A DNA stretch of 64,000 bases from Halospina denitrificans (GCF_004364635.1 NZ_SOAX01000002.1:620001-684000), one strand, 5' to 3'; positions 52,184-61,470 are shown, counted from the stretch's first letter. The notes: generated by a model not told the origin, from the letters alone. A program made the numbers and translations.

Positions 52184-54856
52184 TCAGCTGAACGCCGGAT
52201 TGGGTTTGTTGCGGTCGATGTTGTACCGGCGCATGGCATCAAGCACCTGCTTCTTGTCCACTTCGCCTTCCTCGGCCAGCGCATTGAGGGCGGCGACAAC
52301 CACGTGGTAGCGATCCACCTCGAAGAAGGCGCGCAGTTGCTCGCGGGTATCACTGCGACCAAAGCCGTCGGTGCCGAGCACATGATAAGCGGCTGGCACG
52401 AAGGAACGGATCTGGTCCGCCTGGAGACGGATGTAGTCGGTTGAGGCCACGACCGGTCCCTGGGCCTTCGCCAGAGAATCGTGCACCCAGGAGGTCTTGG
52501 GTTTCTCATCCGGATGAAGCCGATTCCAGCGTGCGATGTGATTCCCGTTCCGGGCGAGCTCGCCAAAGCTGGTGACGCTCCACACATCCGACCCCACCTT
52601 GAAGTCATCCTTGAGCAGTTCCGCAGCCGCACGCACCTCATTGAGGATGGCGCCGCTGCCCAGCAACTGTACCCGGGGCGTTTTTGTCTTCGCCTTACCT
52701 GAAACATTAATGGATTCAAGCTGATACATGCCCTGAATGATGCCTTCCTCGGCCCCCTTGGGCATGGCCGGGTGATGGTAGTTCTCGTTCAGCAGCGTGA
52801 TGTAGTAGTGGACGTTCTGGTTTTCCTCGTACATCCGGCGCATGCCGTCCTGGATGATCACCGCCACCTCGTAGCTGAAGGCGGGGTCATAGGTCAGGCA
52901 GTTGGGCACCACGTTATGCAGGACCAGGCTGTGGCCGTCCTGGTGCTGGAGTCCCTCGCCGTTGAGGGTGGTCCGGCCGGAGGTGCCGCCGAGCAAAAAG
53001 CCGCGCGCACGCATGTCGCCGGCGGCCCAGCAGAGGTCGCCCACCCGCTGATAGCCGAACATGGAGTAGAAAATGTAGAACGGGATCAGTGGGTAATCAT
53101 GGTTGCTGTAGGAGGTGGCGGCGGCCATCCAGGCGGACATGGCACCGGCCTCGTTGATCCCTTCCTGCAGGATCTGGCCCTTCTTGTCCTCCCGGTAATA
53201 CATGATCTGGTCCCGGTCCTGGGGCGTGTACTGCTGCCCTTCCGAGGTGTAAATGGCCATCTGGCGGAACAGCCCCTCCATGCCAAAGGTCCTGGCCTCG
53301 TCGGGCACGATGGGCACTACCCGTTGCCCGACTCGCTTGTCCTTGACCATGATGGTGAGCATGCGCACATAGGCCATGGTGGTGGACATCTCCCGGTCCC
53401 CGGAGCCCTCAAGCAGCTTGTCGAAAGCCTTCAGTTCGGGAATCTTCAGCGGCTGCGCATCGCGCCGACGGCTGGGCATCCGCCCGCCCAGTTCCCGGCG
53501 GCGCTTCTGCATGTACTCCATTTCCGGGCTGTCCAGGGCCGGGCGGTAATACGGCAGGTTCTCGAGTTCATCATCGTTCACCGGAACGCCAAAGCGGTCC
53601 CGGAAGGCCTTGAGGGTTTCCTTGTCCAGCTTCTTGAGCTGGTGGGCCGTGTTCTGGGCCTCGCCGGCCTTGCCGAACCCATAGCCCTTGATGGTATGGG
53701 CGAGGATGACCGTGGGCTGGCCCTTGTGATGCACCGCCTGATGATAGGCGGCGTACACCTTGAAGGGATCATGCCCGCCGCGGTTGAGCTGGCTGATGTC
53801 CTCGTCCGTCAGATCCTTCGCCAGTTCCTGGAGTTCCGGTGACTGACCAAAGAAGTGCTTGCGCGTATAGGCCGCACCCTGGCTCTTGAAATTCTGCAGG
53901 TCGCCGTCGCAGGCCTGGTCCATGACGTCCTGCATGACGCCATTGGTGTCTTTCTCGAACAGCGAATCCCAGTTGCGCCCCCAGACCACCTTCAGCACGT
54001 TCCAACCGGCTCCGCGGAAGATGCCTTCCAGCTCCTGGATGATCTTGCCATTGCCGCGCACCGGCCCATCCAGGCGCTGCAGGTTGCAGTTGACCACGAA
54101 TATGAGGTTGTCCAGGTTCTCGCGCCCGGCCAGCCCGATCGCGCCCAGGCTCTCGGGCTCGTCACATTCGCCATCGCCCAGGAAACACCAGACCTTGCGG
54201 TCCGCCTTCTCGATAAGTTCGCGGCCGTGCAGGTACTTCATGATGTGGGCCTGGTAGATCGCCTGGATGGGACCCAGGCCCATGGAAACAGTCGGGAACT
54301 GCCAGTAGTCCGGCATCAGCCAGGGATGGGGGTAGGACGACAGGCCGTTGCCCTCACCGCCCACATCCTGGCGGTAGTGATCCAGGTGCTCTTCATCAAA
54401 ACGCCGCTCAAGGTAGGAGCGCGCATAAATGCCCGGAGAGGCGTGCCCCTGGAAATAGACCAGGTCCGCCTCCCGCTTCTCGTCACCACCGTGGAAAAAG
54501 TAATTGAAGCCAATGTCGTAAAGGGTTGCCGCGGAGGAAAAGGTGGAGATGTGCCCACCCAGGTCGCCCGGCTTCATGTTCGCACGCAATACCATGACCA
54601 GCGCGTTCCACCGCACCAGCGAACGGATGCGGCGTTCCATGAACATATCGCCGGGCATTCGGGCTTCATCAGTATGGTGGATGGTATTGCGGAAGGGCGT
54701 GGTAATGGCGTAGGGCATGGGGGTGCCGGCGCGACTTGCTCGATCCGAGAGTTTGCCCAGCAGATACTCGGCCCGTTCCACCCCCTCGTACTGAATTACG
54801 GATTCCAGTGCGTCGAGCCATTCCCGGGTTTCAACCGGATCATCATCCTGACTCAT
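52184..54856 (-). CDS. aceE: Pyruvate dehydrogenase E1 component (homodimeric)
   Basis: The 890-residue thiamine-diphosphate enzyme decarboxylates pyruvate and acetylates the lipoyl domain of AceF. GDGECDEPESLGAIGLAGRENLDNLIFVVNCNLQRLDGPV is the ThDP-binding GDG...N motif. HGGDEKREADLVYFQGHASPG and VRWNALVMVLRAN are E1p core regions. FHNTIH-like TPFRNTIHHTDE is the N-terminal segment. It opens the aceE-aceF-pyk unit. The 220 bases before it hold the promoter region toward the divergent exported gene. Confidence 0.97.
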   Translation of the reverse strand: MSQDDDPVETREWLDALESVIQYEGVERAEYLLGKLSDRASRAGTPMPYAITTPFRNTIHHTDEARMPGDMFMERRIRSLVRWNALVMVLRANMKPGDLGGHISTFSSAATLYDIGFNYFFHGGDEKREADLVYFQGHASPGIYARSYLERRFDEEHLDHYRQDVGGEGNGLSSYPHPWLMPDYWQFPTVSMGLGPIQAIYQAHIMKYLHGRELIEKADRKVWCFLGDGECDEPESLGAIGLAGRENLDNLIFVVNCNLQRLDGPVRGNGKIIQELEGIFRGAGWNVLKVVWGRNWDSLFEKDTNGVMQDVMDQACDGDLQNFKSQGAAYTRKHFFGQSPELQELAKDLTDEDISQLNRGGHDPFKVYAAYHQAVHHKGQPTVILAHTIKGYGFGKAGEAQNTAHQLKKLDKETLKAFRDRFGVPVNDDELENLPYYRPALDSPEMEYMQKRRRELGGRMPSRRRDAQPLKIPELKAFDKLLEGSGDREMSTTMAYVRMLTIMVKDKRVGQRVVPIVPDEARTFGMEGLFRQMAIYTSEGQQYTPQDRDQIMYYREDKKGQILQEGINEAGAMSAWMAAATSYSNHDYPLIPFYIFYSMFGYQRVGDLCWAAGDMRARGFLLGGTSGRTTLNGEGLQHQDGHSLVLHNVVPNCLTYDPAFSYEVAVIIQDGMRRMYEENQNVHYYITLLNENYHHPAMPKGAEEGIIQGMYQLESINVSGKAKTKTPRVQLLGSGAILNEVRAAAELLKDDFKVGSDVWSVTSFGELARNGNHIARWNRLHPDEKPKTSWVHDSLAKAQGPVVASTDYIRLQADQIRSFVPAAYHVLGTDGFGRSDTREQLRAFFEVDRYHVVVAALNALAEEGEVDKKQVLDAMRRYNIDRNKPNPAFS

Positions 54857-55077
54857 CAGGCCTTTCCTCCTGCGACGTTATTGGTATGGAGACACCAGTG
54901 TAAGCATAGATCATGGCAGAAAACATGCGCGCATGTCGTCACAATTCAGAAGATCATCACTGGTTATTGTTTGACCGGATTTAACAAAAGGTTACAATAA
55001 AGAAATGTCGTAGGAAATGGAGTCAAAGCGGGCGGTTTTCGGCTCCCATTCACTGAAATCACACGAGGTTATCCGCC

Positions 55078-55653
55078 ATGAAAATCCAGGGACCCATACT
55101 ACTGGCATTGGCTGCACTGCTTGCCCAGCCAGTCATGGCGGTTGAGATGATGAATGATTCGGATATGGGCGGCGTCCATATCGAGTCCGGCAATGTCCTG
55201 AACATTGTCGGCCCCACGGCGGCCGGTGGTGATGAGCCGCCGATCCAGCAGACGTCCGGTACCCAGAGTAGCCTGACCATGGCACTTAACCTGCGGAACG
55301 CGGATAGCAACCGCCCGGAAGAGGATAATATCCGTCGCGATCGGAATATCCTCTCGCTGGTCTTCCCGCAGTTGACCCTGGAGGTTCCCGCCCAGCGCCG
55401 CGTACCAAGCCCTAACAGTGAAGGCAGCACCAGCTTCGTGATCCTGCCCGGCCAGCAGCTTATCCAAAGCACGCCGGTTATGATCGATAACCGGCCGGCC
55501 CTGCGCCTCTCCATCGATACCCGCATTGAACAGCTGGAATGGGACAATGTCCGGTTTCCCCAGCAGGTGGTATTTGATAATGGCAACACCACCATTATGC
55601 GCGGTTTCAACTTCCAGGCCCGGGGCCTGCTCAGGGAAGCAGCCGGTAACTAG
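55078..55653 (+). CDS. Exported hypothetical protein
   Basis: The 191-residue protein has a clear signal peptide (cleavage about QPVMA|VEMM). The mature start NDSDMGGVHIESGNVLNIVG faintly recalls the '(D/S)(D/E)L..V.G..G..I' start of some exported filament-associated proteins of marine bacteria, but the match is weak. The middle is polar with NRPEEDNIRRDRN. No membrane segment or cysteine. Function unknown. Its 3' end overlaps the converging membrane-protein gene by 4 bases. Confidence 0.6.
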   Translation: MKIQGPILLALAALLAQPVMAVEMMNDSDMGGVHIESGNVLNIVGPTAAGGDEPPIQQTSGTQSSLTMALNLRNADSNRPEEDNIRRDRNILSLVFPQLTLEVPAQRRVPSPNSEGSTSFVILPGQQLIQSTPVMIDNRPALRLSIDTRIEQLEWDNVRFPQQVVFDNGNTTIMRGFNFQARGLLREAAGN

Positions 55654-56153
55654 AGCAGCCCCCGCAACAGCAGCCCGGACCATAGCAGGGCCAGGAGCAC
55701 GGGAAAGAGCCTGAGCACCCAAACCGTTGGTGAGACCCGCGCAAAACGCGGGTTGATAGCCTGAAGGTGGGGCGGAAGATTCACGACGGCCTCTCCGCCG
55801 TGTGCTCCCAAACTCTCCTCAAGCGCGACCAGGGCTGCCTTTCGATTCTGCAGGTAAAGGGTTCCGAACCAGATCGCCACACCAAAGGCGAGTGCGACCA
55901 TAATCCCGAGCGTGCCCTGAATCAGGAAAACGGTATTCAGACCAATACGGCCGACGTCGCCAACCCCATTCTCGAGCACAAACCCGGTTACCGCGCCCAG
56001 CCCCACGTTGATGTAGAGCAGGTGGTGGAGTTTCTGCCAGTTGAGCTGGTCTTCATGGAGATAAAGACTGGCCGCGATATAGAACTGGTGAATGAGTATA
56101 TCCACCCGGTCATCTTCAACATTGCGCCGCTGAACCGGCGGGGTTACGTCCAT
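55650..56153 (-). CDS. Membrane protein of unknown function, RipA-like fold
   Basis: The 167-residue protein has three hydrophobic segments (about 43-64, 76-99, 145-166), preceded by a helix (VDILIHQFYIAASLYLHEDQLNWQKLHHLLY) of the sort seen before paired membrane helices in RipA-type or SLATT-like proteins. I cannot assign a family. It begins 9 bases downstream of the GNAT gene stop, so the two may share a transcript. Confidence 0.5.
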   Translation of the reverse strand: MDVTPPVQRRNVEDDRVDILIHQFYIAASLYLHEDQLNWQKLHHLLYINVGLGAVTGFVLENGVGDVGRIGLNTVFLIQGTLGIMVALAFGVAIWFGTLYLQNRKAALVALEESLGAHGGEAVVNLPPHLQAINPRFARVSPTVWVLRLFPVLLALLWSGLLLRGLL

Positions 56154-56162
56154 AACGGCCTC

Positions 56163-56681
56163 TCAGTCACGGCCCCAGATGCCCCTGATACGGCCATCGG
56201 GCGCCTGGATTTCGTAGCACTTGTGAAATCCATGGTGTTCATGGAAATGGATGGAGCGCGTGTTTTCCGGCTCCAGGACCACGGCAGCATACTGGGCCAG
56301 ACCGGGGAATGCCCGGGTCGCATGCTCGTAGAGACGGCCGGCCGAGCCCCTGAGGGGGCTGCCCCTGCGGGCGCAGATCTGCTTGATCAGCAGAAAGGGC
56401 CCGGGATGGAAATCGCGGATGGAGAGGCTCACGGAATCGTTCGGACAGATCCGGTCATCGGTGTATGCAAGGATGAACGCCTCGATCCGGCCATCGCTCT
56501 CAAGCACGAAAAAACCATTGGCGACCTGCACAAAGCAGCGGTATTCCGCTGGCGTGAAATTGGAGACAAGAAACCCTTTTTCGGCCGCCTCGCTGGGTGA
56601 GAGATCCTGCAGGACCCAGTCTTCCGCGAGGCTGTGAACCGGTGCCACATCCTCGCTTATCGCGGCTCGAATTTCTGACAT
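56163..56681 (-). CDS. GNAT family N-acetyltransferase
   Basis: The 172-residue protein follows the GNAT layout: IRAAISEDVAPVHSLAEDW (motif C), FILAYTDD and DFHPGPFLLIKQICARRGSPLRGSAGRLYEHA (motif A, with the RGSAGRL CoA-binding loop), and AAVVLEPENTRSIHFHEHHGFHKCYEI (motif B). The substrate is unknown. No good ribosome binding site precedes ATG 56681. It is followed at 9 bases by the membrane-protein gene. Confidence 0.87.
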   Translation of the reverse strand: MSEIRAAISEDVAPVHSLAEDWVLQDLSPSEAAEKGFLVSNFTPAEYRCFVQVANGFFVLESDGRIEAFILAYTDDRICPNDSVSLSIRDFHPGPFLLIKQICARRGSPLRGSAGRLYEHATRAFPGLAQYAAVVLEPENTRSIHFHEHHGFHKCYEIQAPDGRIRGIWGRD

Positions 56682-56760
56682 TGCTGCGGACCATAACGGG
56701 AGTGAATCCGAAGCATAGCCAAAACCCGGTCCATTCGCACCCCGGGACCTCCTCATCAGA

Positions 56761-57597
56761 TTAAAGGGAGCAGTCATTCTCCATGAAATCCAGCAGACGC
56801 TGGCGAACATCCCCGGAACGGGTGCTCTGGATATGCCCCCCCTTGAGCCGCTGGAAGGTTTTAGGCGCTTCGGCAGCCTCAAAAAGCGCACGCCCGTGCT
56901 CAAAGGGAATCACCTGATCCTCTTCGCTGTGCATCACCAGCAGGGGCCGCGGTGAAATGCCGGCAACCCGATCAAGAGGCCGCCCCTCATCCGGCATCAA
57001 GGGCGCCACAACAAAACTGAACGGCCAGAGAAGCCAGCTCTGGCGCATGATATCCCGCGTGATGTCCTGATAGCCGGTAAAGGGCGCCTCAAGGATGACG
57101 CAATCGGCCTTGCCCTGATTCGAATCCCGCCCGACAACGCCGGCTGTCAGGGAAGCCCCGAGACTCTGGCCGAAAACGACCAGTGGCGGCTCAACGCGCC
57201 CGGACGCATAGAGCCAGTCGAGCCCCAGCTGCACATCCTCCTGGACCTCCGGCAGGGAAGCTTCGCCCTCCGAAAGACCATAGCCACGGTAGTCCAGGAG
57301 CAGGACCTGGTAACCCTGCTCTGGCAGCCAGGCCACATTCATAAGGTGCGTACTGATGTTCTGGGCATTGCCGTGGAGGTGATAGACGGTGCCCCTGACC
57401 TCATCGGTAGCCGACGGAAGCCACCACCCATGGAGGCGCAATCCGCTCGGGTGAATCAGTACAACATCCTCGTAGGCCAACCCCTGACGCGTGGGGTTCT
57501 GGACCCAGTCACTCATGGGATAGAAGAAAAGGCCGCTGCAACCGCCCAGAGGGAGCAGTAATGCAGCTATAACACTCAATCGAAGTAGTAACGCCAT
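56761..57597 (-). CDS. Alpha/beta hydrolase lipoprotein
   Basis: The 278-residue protein has a signal peptide with lipobox LGGC. It is an alpha/beta hydrolase with GNAQNIS (oxyanion region), VFGQSLGA (nucleophile elbow, Ser), and a late LLVMHSEEDQVIPFEHG carrying the acid and GGHIQS the histidine. It resembles the BEM46/YfhR-type serine hydrolases, but the substrate is unknown. Its start overlaps the stop of the upstream DUF4105 gene by 22 bases. Confidence 0.88.
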   Translation of the reverse strand: MALLLRLSVIAALLLPLGGCSGLFFYPMSDWVQNPTRQGLAYEDVVLIHPSGLRLHGWWLPSATDEVRGTVYHLHGNAQNISTHLMNVAWLPEQGYQVLLLDYRGYGLSEGEASLPEVQEDVQLGLDWLYASGRVEPPLVVFGQSLGASLTAGVVGRDSNQGKADCVILEAPFTGYQDITRDIMRQSWLLWPFSFVVAPLMPDEGRPLDRVAGISPRPLLVMHSEEDQVIPFEHGRALFEAAEAPKTFQRLKGGHIQSTRSGDVRQRLLDFMENDCSL

Positions 57598-59402
57598 GAC
57601 AGACTGAACTCCGTTTCCGCCCGCTCACGGCCACCCTCGCGCTCAATGCTGGCACGAATCGCGTGGTCCGACCCCAGGGGCAGGTTCAGGGTTGCTGATG
57701 CCGTGAAACTGACATCATCGTTCTGGTAATAGAGGCCTTCGGCATCCAGCCCGGCCTGGAAAGCTCCGGCATACCAGAGTATACCGGTTTTGGCCCCCGC
57801 CGCCGTGGAGACGAACGGGTCATGCGCACTGTTGTTTTCCGCTCGCCCCGTGGCGTAAGCGTAGGGCATCACCGGACCCAGCGCCCAGCTGAGTCCTCCA
57901 CCGCCCTGAACCTGCCGTGTCAGGTGTCGCTTGTTGCCGATAAAACGCCTGTCCAGTCCGACGTTCACAAACCAGGATACCGGCTTGCGGAACTGGTTGC
58001 GGGGCGCGAGAGAGCGGACATTCACCACGTCCAGGCGTTCCAGTGCCAGGTCATCCGATTCCGCTTTCCGTACCTGCAGATTGAAGGCCTCGATGGTCGC
58101 TCCCTTTAGAAAGCCCGCAGGCGCATCCAGCCAGTCATGGTAGGAAAGGCGAGCCTGGAATTCTCCGAAACCGGACTCACCCATAGTGCCGCCGGTGGCC
58201 GCAATCATCTTGGTGCCGTGGCCTTTTTTCGGCGAAACCGGTCGTTCCGGCTCAATTTCCTTAACAGAGGGGGTTCTGTTCACGAGTCGCAGCAGCGCCA
58301 GGGAACGCGCGGCGACGTCCTGCGTGCGCTCCCCTTCGCGGTTGTTAAGCCGAAGGTACGCATAGGCGGTTCTCGCCACCAGGTGACGCCTCTTGGGAGC
58401 CAGCGCCTGGAATGCCTCGGTTTCGGAAACCCTTTCCTCCTGCGACAACCCCAGGGCCAGATCCTTCTCAACCTCGCTCAACCGCTGGATCAGTGCGTCC
58501 AATTCCTTCGCCTTGGAAGGCCGATACTTGCTGCTTTCGATAAACCCGGACTCGTCCAAAGCCCGGACCGTGTTAACCGGTATTTCCGCAATCCGGAAAC
58601 TGTCCATCAGATCGGATTCCGGGCGGGTCAGCGCGATCAACTCAAGCAGGCGGAATGAACAGTTTTCGTCCAGGAAAAGGTAATCAAACCGGATATCCTG
58701 CAGCTCCCAGAGGTGGGCCACGAGCCATTCACGCTCGCTTTCATTGAGATTCAGCTGATACTCCCACATATCCCGATTCTCAAGATGCGCGTAATCACGG
58801 ATCTTGTTCATGTAGGGGACGTTGCTGAAATAGCCGGGGTAACCCCCAACCAGGCCCTTATAGATATAAAGGATCGAGTTCTCTTCGCCGCCAACCGTGG
58901 CACCGAAATTGATGGCCCGGGACAGCCAGACCCCGTCCTCGTCATTGCCACGGTCGAGGCGCAGCAGGGTGTGACCGAACATAGACGACGGACTGTTCAG
59001 ATAGGAAGCCGGAAAGATCAGCGCGACACGCGCCTGCGGCATCGCCTTGCGCCACTCAACGTAATCCGCGCAATGGGAGAGCCCGCCATCGTCCGTCCAA
59101 TCAAGTTGCTGACTCAGAAACCGGTAACGCGCCGGGAAACGGCACCGGGCCTCACTTTCCGGTGGCCTGAGTTGTTCGATATTGGCCTCAAGCTCGGCTT
59201 GCGGCTCGGTAGCCCCGTCTTCATGGAGAAAGAAGTCCGGGTCATCAACGTAGCTGCGCCCCTGGTAACGCCAGGTGGTGCCCTGGTTGATGTGAAGAAG
59301 CGCCTTCCAACGCGGGTGGTCCGCGAGTCCGGATTCGGAGGCCTGCGCGGCAACGGCGGACCCGGCCACCAACAGCGCCAATAGTGTAAAAATGCCTTTC
59401 AT
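57576..59402 (-). CDS. DUF4105 / Lnb-type periplasmic protein
   Basis: The 608-residue protein has a signal peptide (ALLVAGSAVAAQA). The DUF4105 (Lnb N-terminal periplasmic domain) region follows, with FPASYLNSPSSMFGHTLLRLD, VAHLWELQDIRFDYLFLDENCSFRLLELI and a cysteine proximal to NCSF. The C-terminal half is a porin-like series of amphipathic strands ending SWRYYFD, so it may be a periplasmic domain plus an outer-membrane barrel. Peptidase-like activity has been proposed for the family, not shown here. It is cotranscribed with the lipid-anchored hydrolase (22-base overlap). Confidence 0.82.
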   Translation of the reverse strand: MKGIFTLLALLVAGSAVAAQASESGLADHPRWKALLHINQGTTWRYQGRSYVDDPDFFLHEDGATEPQAELEANIEQLRPPESEARCRFPARYRFLSQQLDWTDDGGLSHCADYVEWRKAMPQARVALIFPASYLNSPSSMFGHTLLRLDRGNDEDGVWLSRAINFGATVGGEENSILYIYKGLVGGYPGYFSNVPYMNKIRDYAHLENRDMWEYQLNLNESEREWLVAHLWELQDIRFDYLFLDENCSFRLLELIALTRPESDLMDSFRIAEIPVNTVRALDESGFIESSKYRPSKAKELDALIQRLSEVEKDLALGLSQEERVSETEAFQALAPKRRHLVARTAYAYLRLNNREGERTQDVAARSLALLRLVNRTPSVKEIEPERPVSPKKGHGTKMIAATGGTMGESGFGEFQARLSYHDWLDAPAGFLKGATIEAFNLQVRKAESDDLALERLDVVNVRSLAPRNQFRKPVSWFVNVGLDRRFIGNKRHLTRQVQGGGGLSWALGPVMPYAYATGRAENNSAHDPFVSTAAGAKTGILWYAGAFQAGLDAEGLYYQNDDVSFTASATLNLPLGSDHAIRASIEREGGRERAETEFSLSWRYYFD

Positions 59403-59426
59403 TGTCTGGAAGCTCAAGCGGGGAGA

Positions 59427-59453
59427 AGTCCCGCCCGGAAGCCGGGCGGGACT
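59427..59453 (-). terminator. Strong hairpin between DUF3015 copy 1 and the DUF4105 gene
   Basis: AGTCCCGCCCGG/CCGGGCGGGACT is a perfect 12-bp stem with loop AAG. It lies 15 bases after the stop of the DUF3015 gene and 25 bases before the DUF4105 start. No long U-run follows, so it may be a terminator with partial readthrough into the DUF4105 gene. Confidence 0.6.
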
Positions 59454-59467
59454 CGAAAGGAAGCGGA

Positions 59468-59947
59468 TCAGCTGTAGGTTGCCAGCTTCTCGTCACTTTC
59501 CATTACATTGCGGATATTGGTCATGACTTCGTCAGCAGTCACATCTTCTTCGGAAAAGATGGTGTTGAAGTTTTCATGCATGGTCTGCTTGAAATGGCCA
59601 CGATCCCTGGGCTGGATACCCATGGAAACCGTCAGCGCAGTGAGCGCCTCACCGTCACCCACGGCCATATCCTGCGCAACCTCTTCCAGAACACCCTGCT
59701 GAGCCAGCATGTTCTTACCCTGATACGCAAGCGGTACACTGGTATCGCAACCGTTGGTGCCGGATGTAATGCCAAAGGTCTTGTTGTAGGACGTGCCATT
59801 AACAATGGTGGCAACCAAGTGCACCGGCAAACCACTCTTCCCCTCAAAAACCATGTTGCCCCAGCCACAGCCGGGACCGCCGGGGGCGTTGGCCTGAGCC
59901 CCGAAGGAACTACCTATCAGAGCAACAGCTAACAGCATTTTTCTCAT
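59468..59947 (-). CDS. DUF3015 family exported protein, copy 1
   Basis: The 159-residue protein has a signal peptide (GSSFGAQA) and the DUF3015 pattern: NAPGGPGCGWGNMVFEGKSGLPVHLVATIVNGTS..KTFGITSGTNGCD. The cysteines in GPGCGWG and TNGCD are likely disulfide-forming. Function unknown. It is a tandem duplicate of copy 2 at 60034-60513, about 80% identical by eye. AGGAGATC-like ribosome binding site (TTGGAGATCATC) precedes the ATG. Confidence 0.9.
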   Translation of the reverse strand: MRKMLLAVALIGSSFGAQANAPGGPGCGWGNMVFEGKSGLPVHLVATIVNGTSYNKTFGITSGTNGCDTSVPLAYQGKNMLAQQGVLEEVAQDMAVGDGEALTALTVSMGIQPRDRGHFKQTMHENFNTIFSEEDVTADEVMTNIRNVMESDEKLATYS

Positions 59948-60033
59948 GATGATCTCCAATTAATTTGTTGTCTCTCGTGTCCTTGATTCATCGCCTTGGA
60001 GCCATGAAACCGGACGGTCCCGAAAAAAGCCGA

Positions 60034-60513
60034 TCAGCTGTAGGTTGCCAGCGTCTCGTCACTCTTCATTACGCTGCGGATATTGCTCATGACTTCGTCA
60101 GCGGTTACATCTTCTTGAGAGAAGATGCTGCTGAAGTTCTCGTGCATGGTCTGCTTGAAGCGGCCACGGTCTTCCGGCGCAATGCCCATGGAAACCGAAA
60201 GCGCTGTCAGCGCCTCACCATCACCAACGGCCATATCCTGGGCAACCTCTTCCATGACGCCCTGCTGAGCCAGCATGTTCTCGCCATGGTAAGCAAGAGC
60301 ACCACTGGTGTCACAGCCGTTGGTTCCGGATGTCATGCCAAATGTCTTGTTGCCGGATGTGCCATTAACAATAGTGGCAACCAGGTGCACCGGCATTCCG
60401 CTTTGACCCTCAAAAACCATGTTGCCCCAACCACAACCGGGACCGCCGGGCGCATTGGCCTGAGCCCCGAAAGAAGTGCCGACCAGAGCGAGAGCTAATA
60501 GTGTTTTTTTCAT
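60034..60513 (-). CDS. DUF3015 family exported protein, copy 2
   Basis: The 159-residue protein is the upstream member of the tandem pair, with signal peptide (GTSFGAQA) and the same GPGCGWG and TNGCD cysteines and the same length. The 86 bases between the two stop/start points are also partly similar, so the duplication includes leader sequence. Differences are scattered and keep the frame, which suggests both copies are maintained. It is probably transcribed with copy 1. Confidence 0.9.
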   Translation of the reverse strand: MKKTLLALALVGTSFGAQANAPGGPGCGWGNMVFEGQSGMPVHLVATIVNGTSGNKTFGMTSGTNGCDTSGALAYHGENMLAQQGVMEEVAQDMAVGDGEALTALSVSMGIAPEDRGRFKQTMHENFSSIFSQEDVTADEVMSNIRSVMKSDETLATYS

Positions 60514-60590
60514 GATGATCTCCAGATTCTGTCTCAAACATCCTTGGTTCATCACCGTGGAACGATAAAGCACGCCACGGCAAAGGCTAA

Positions 60591-60613
60591 ATTCCTTCTC
60601 AGAGGGAAGGAAT
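60591..60613. promoter_or_regulatory. Dyad symmetry upstream of the DUF3015 pair
   Basis: ATTCCTTC and GAAGGAAT are separated by 7 bases, 78 bases before the copy-2 ATG, in an otherwise gene-free stretch. It could be an operator. The binding protein is unknown. Confidence 0.35.
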
Positions 60614-60853
60614 CTACTGAAACGATAGGAGTTTTGTAACGGTCTGGCAAGCTGAAAGCCCCGAATAGGCAAACATCCCTTCCTTGACCTGAAAAAAGGC
60701 CAAAATACAATAACCTGGCTATTACTATGGGCCGATAGGTTCAAGCCAACCGCTGTACTGAATCAATTTCTGAAAGGGTCAGGCGAGGCTTTCCAGGAAG
60801 GCCTGTGTGGACAGCAGGTCGAAATGAGGGGGTGGGGGGAGGCACTTTCTCCA
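60614..60853. other. Non-coding stretch between the DUF3015 pair and the lipoprotein gene
   Basis: About 240 bases with no supportable gene. Features are AT-rich sequence around 60690-60770 (likely the DUF3015 promoter region on the minus strand) and a G-run (GGGGGTGGGGGG) at about 60829. Confidence 0.4.
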
Positions 60854-60889
60854 TATGGGCCAGAAGCGTCCTGGCTTCCAGCCCATATC
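60854..60889 (-). terminator. Hairpin downstream of the lipoprotein gene
   Basis: ATATGGGCCAGAAGC pairs with GCTTCCAGCCCATAT apart from two positions, with loop GTCCTG. It is 17 bases after the lipoprotein stop on the minus strand. There is no U-run. Confidence 0.5.
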
Positions 60890-60906
60890 AGCTCTACACC
60901 AGGGGA

Positions 60907-61359
60907 TCACTCGATTGAGTTGATGGTTCCCTTATAGCCTTCCACTTCCACTTTCAGGGTCTTGTAGACCATGTAATCCTGCTTCTCAATACTGTATTGA
61001 GGCGCCACGATCACATCGGCACCCGACTTGGAGATGGCTTGATAGGCCGCCGCGGATTTCGCCTTTGCAACGGGACCACCACCCAGGACGCTCCCCAGAA
61101 GTCCACCACCGTTACCGGAAGCGGCCCCATAGGTGACACCATCAACAAACTGGGTCGGGGCATCGCCAAGCGTGATCACTGAAAACAGCGTCGAAAATTC
61201 CGATTTTCCGCTGATCCGCTCCCCTACTTCCACATCAGCTTCAACGTCAGACTTGATCTGGCCGTCGAGTGACATGGACCCGGAACTCATCCTTGTGGTT
61301 GAGCAACCAGACAGGACCATTACCGAGGCCAGGGAAAGTGCGATTACACGCTTATCCAT
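60907..61359 (-). CDS. Lipoprotein of unknown function
   Basis: The 150-residue protein has signal peptide MDKRVIALSLASVMVLSGC with lipobox LSGC. The mature part is Ser/Gly-rich, with AASGNGGGLLGSVLGGGP and AYQAISKSGADVIVAPQYSIEK, a pattern seen in small exported lipoproteins of marine bacteria. No enzymatic motif. ATG 61359 has AAAGGAG upstream and was preferred over a start 18 bases earlier. Confidence 0.72.
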   Translation of the reverse strand: MDKRVIALSLASVMVLSGCSTTRMSSGSMSLDGQIKSDVEADVEVGERISGKSEFSTLFSVITLGDAPTQFVDGVTYGAASGNGGGLLGSVLGGGPVAKAKSAAAYQAISKSGADVIVAPQYSIEKQDYMVYKTLKVEVEGYKGTINSIE

Positions 61360-61470
61360 ACTAACTCCTTTAATCATTAAAACTCCATGTTAAGTTTCCA
61401 TACATTGCGCCCTTGAAGCGCGCCGCGCATTTAATCTGAAAATACAGTACCTTGCAAGAGCCGCACGGCT

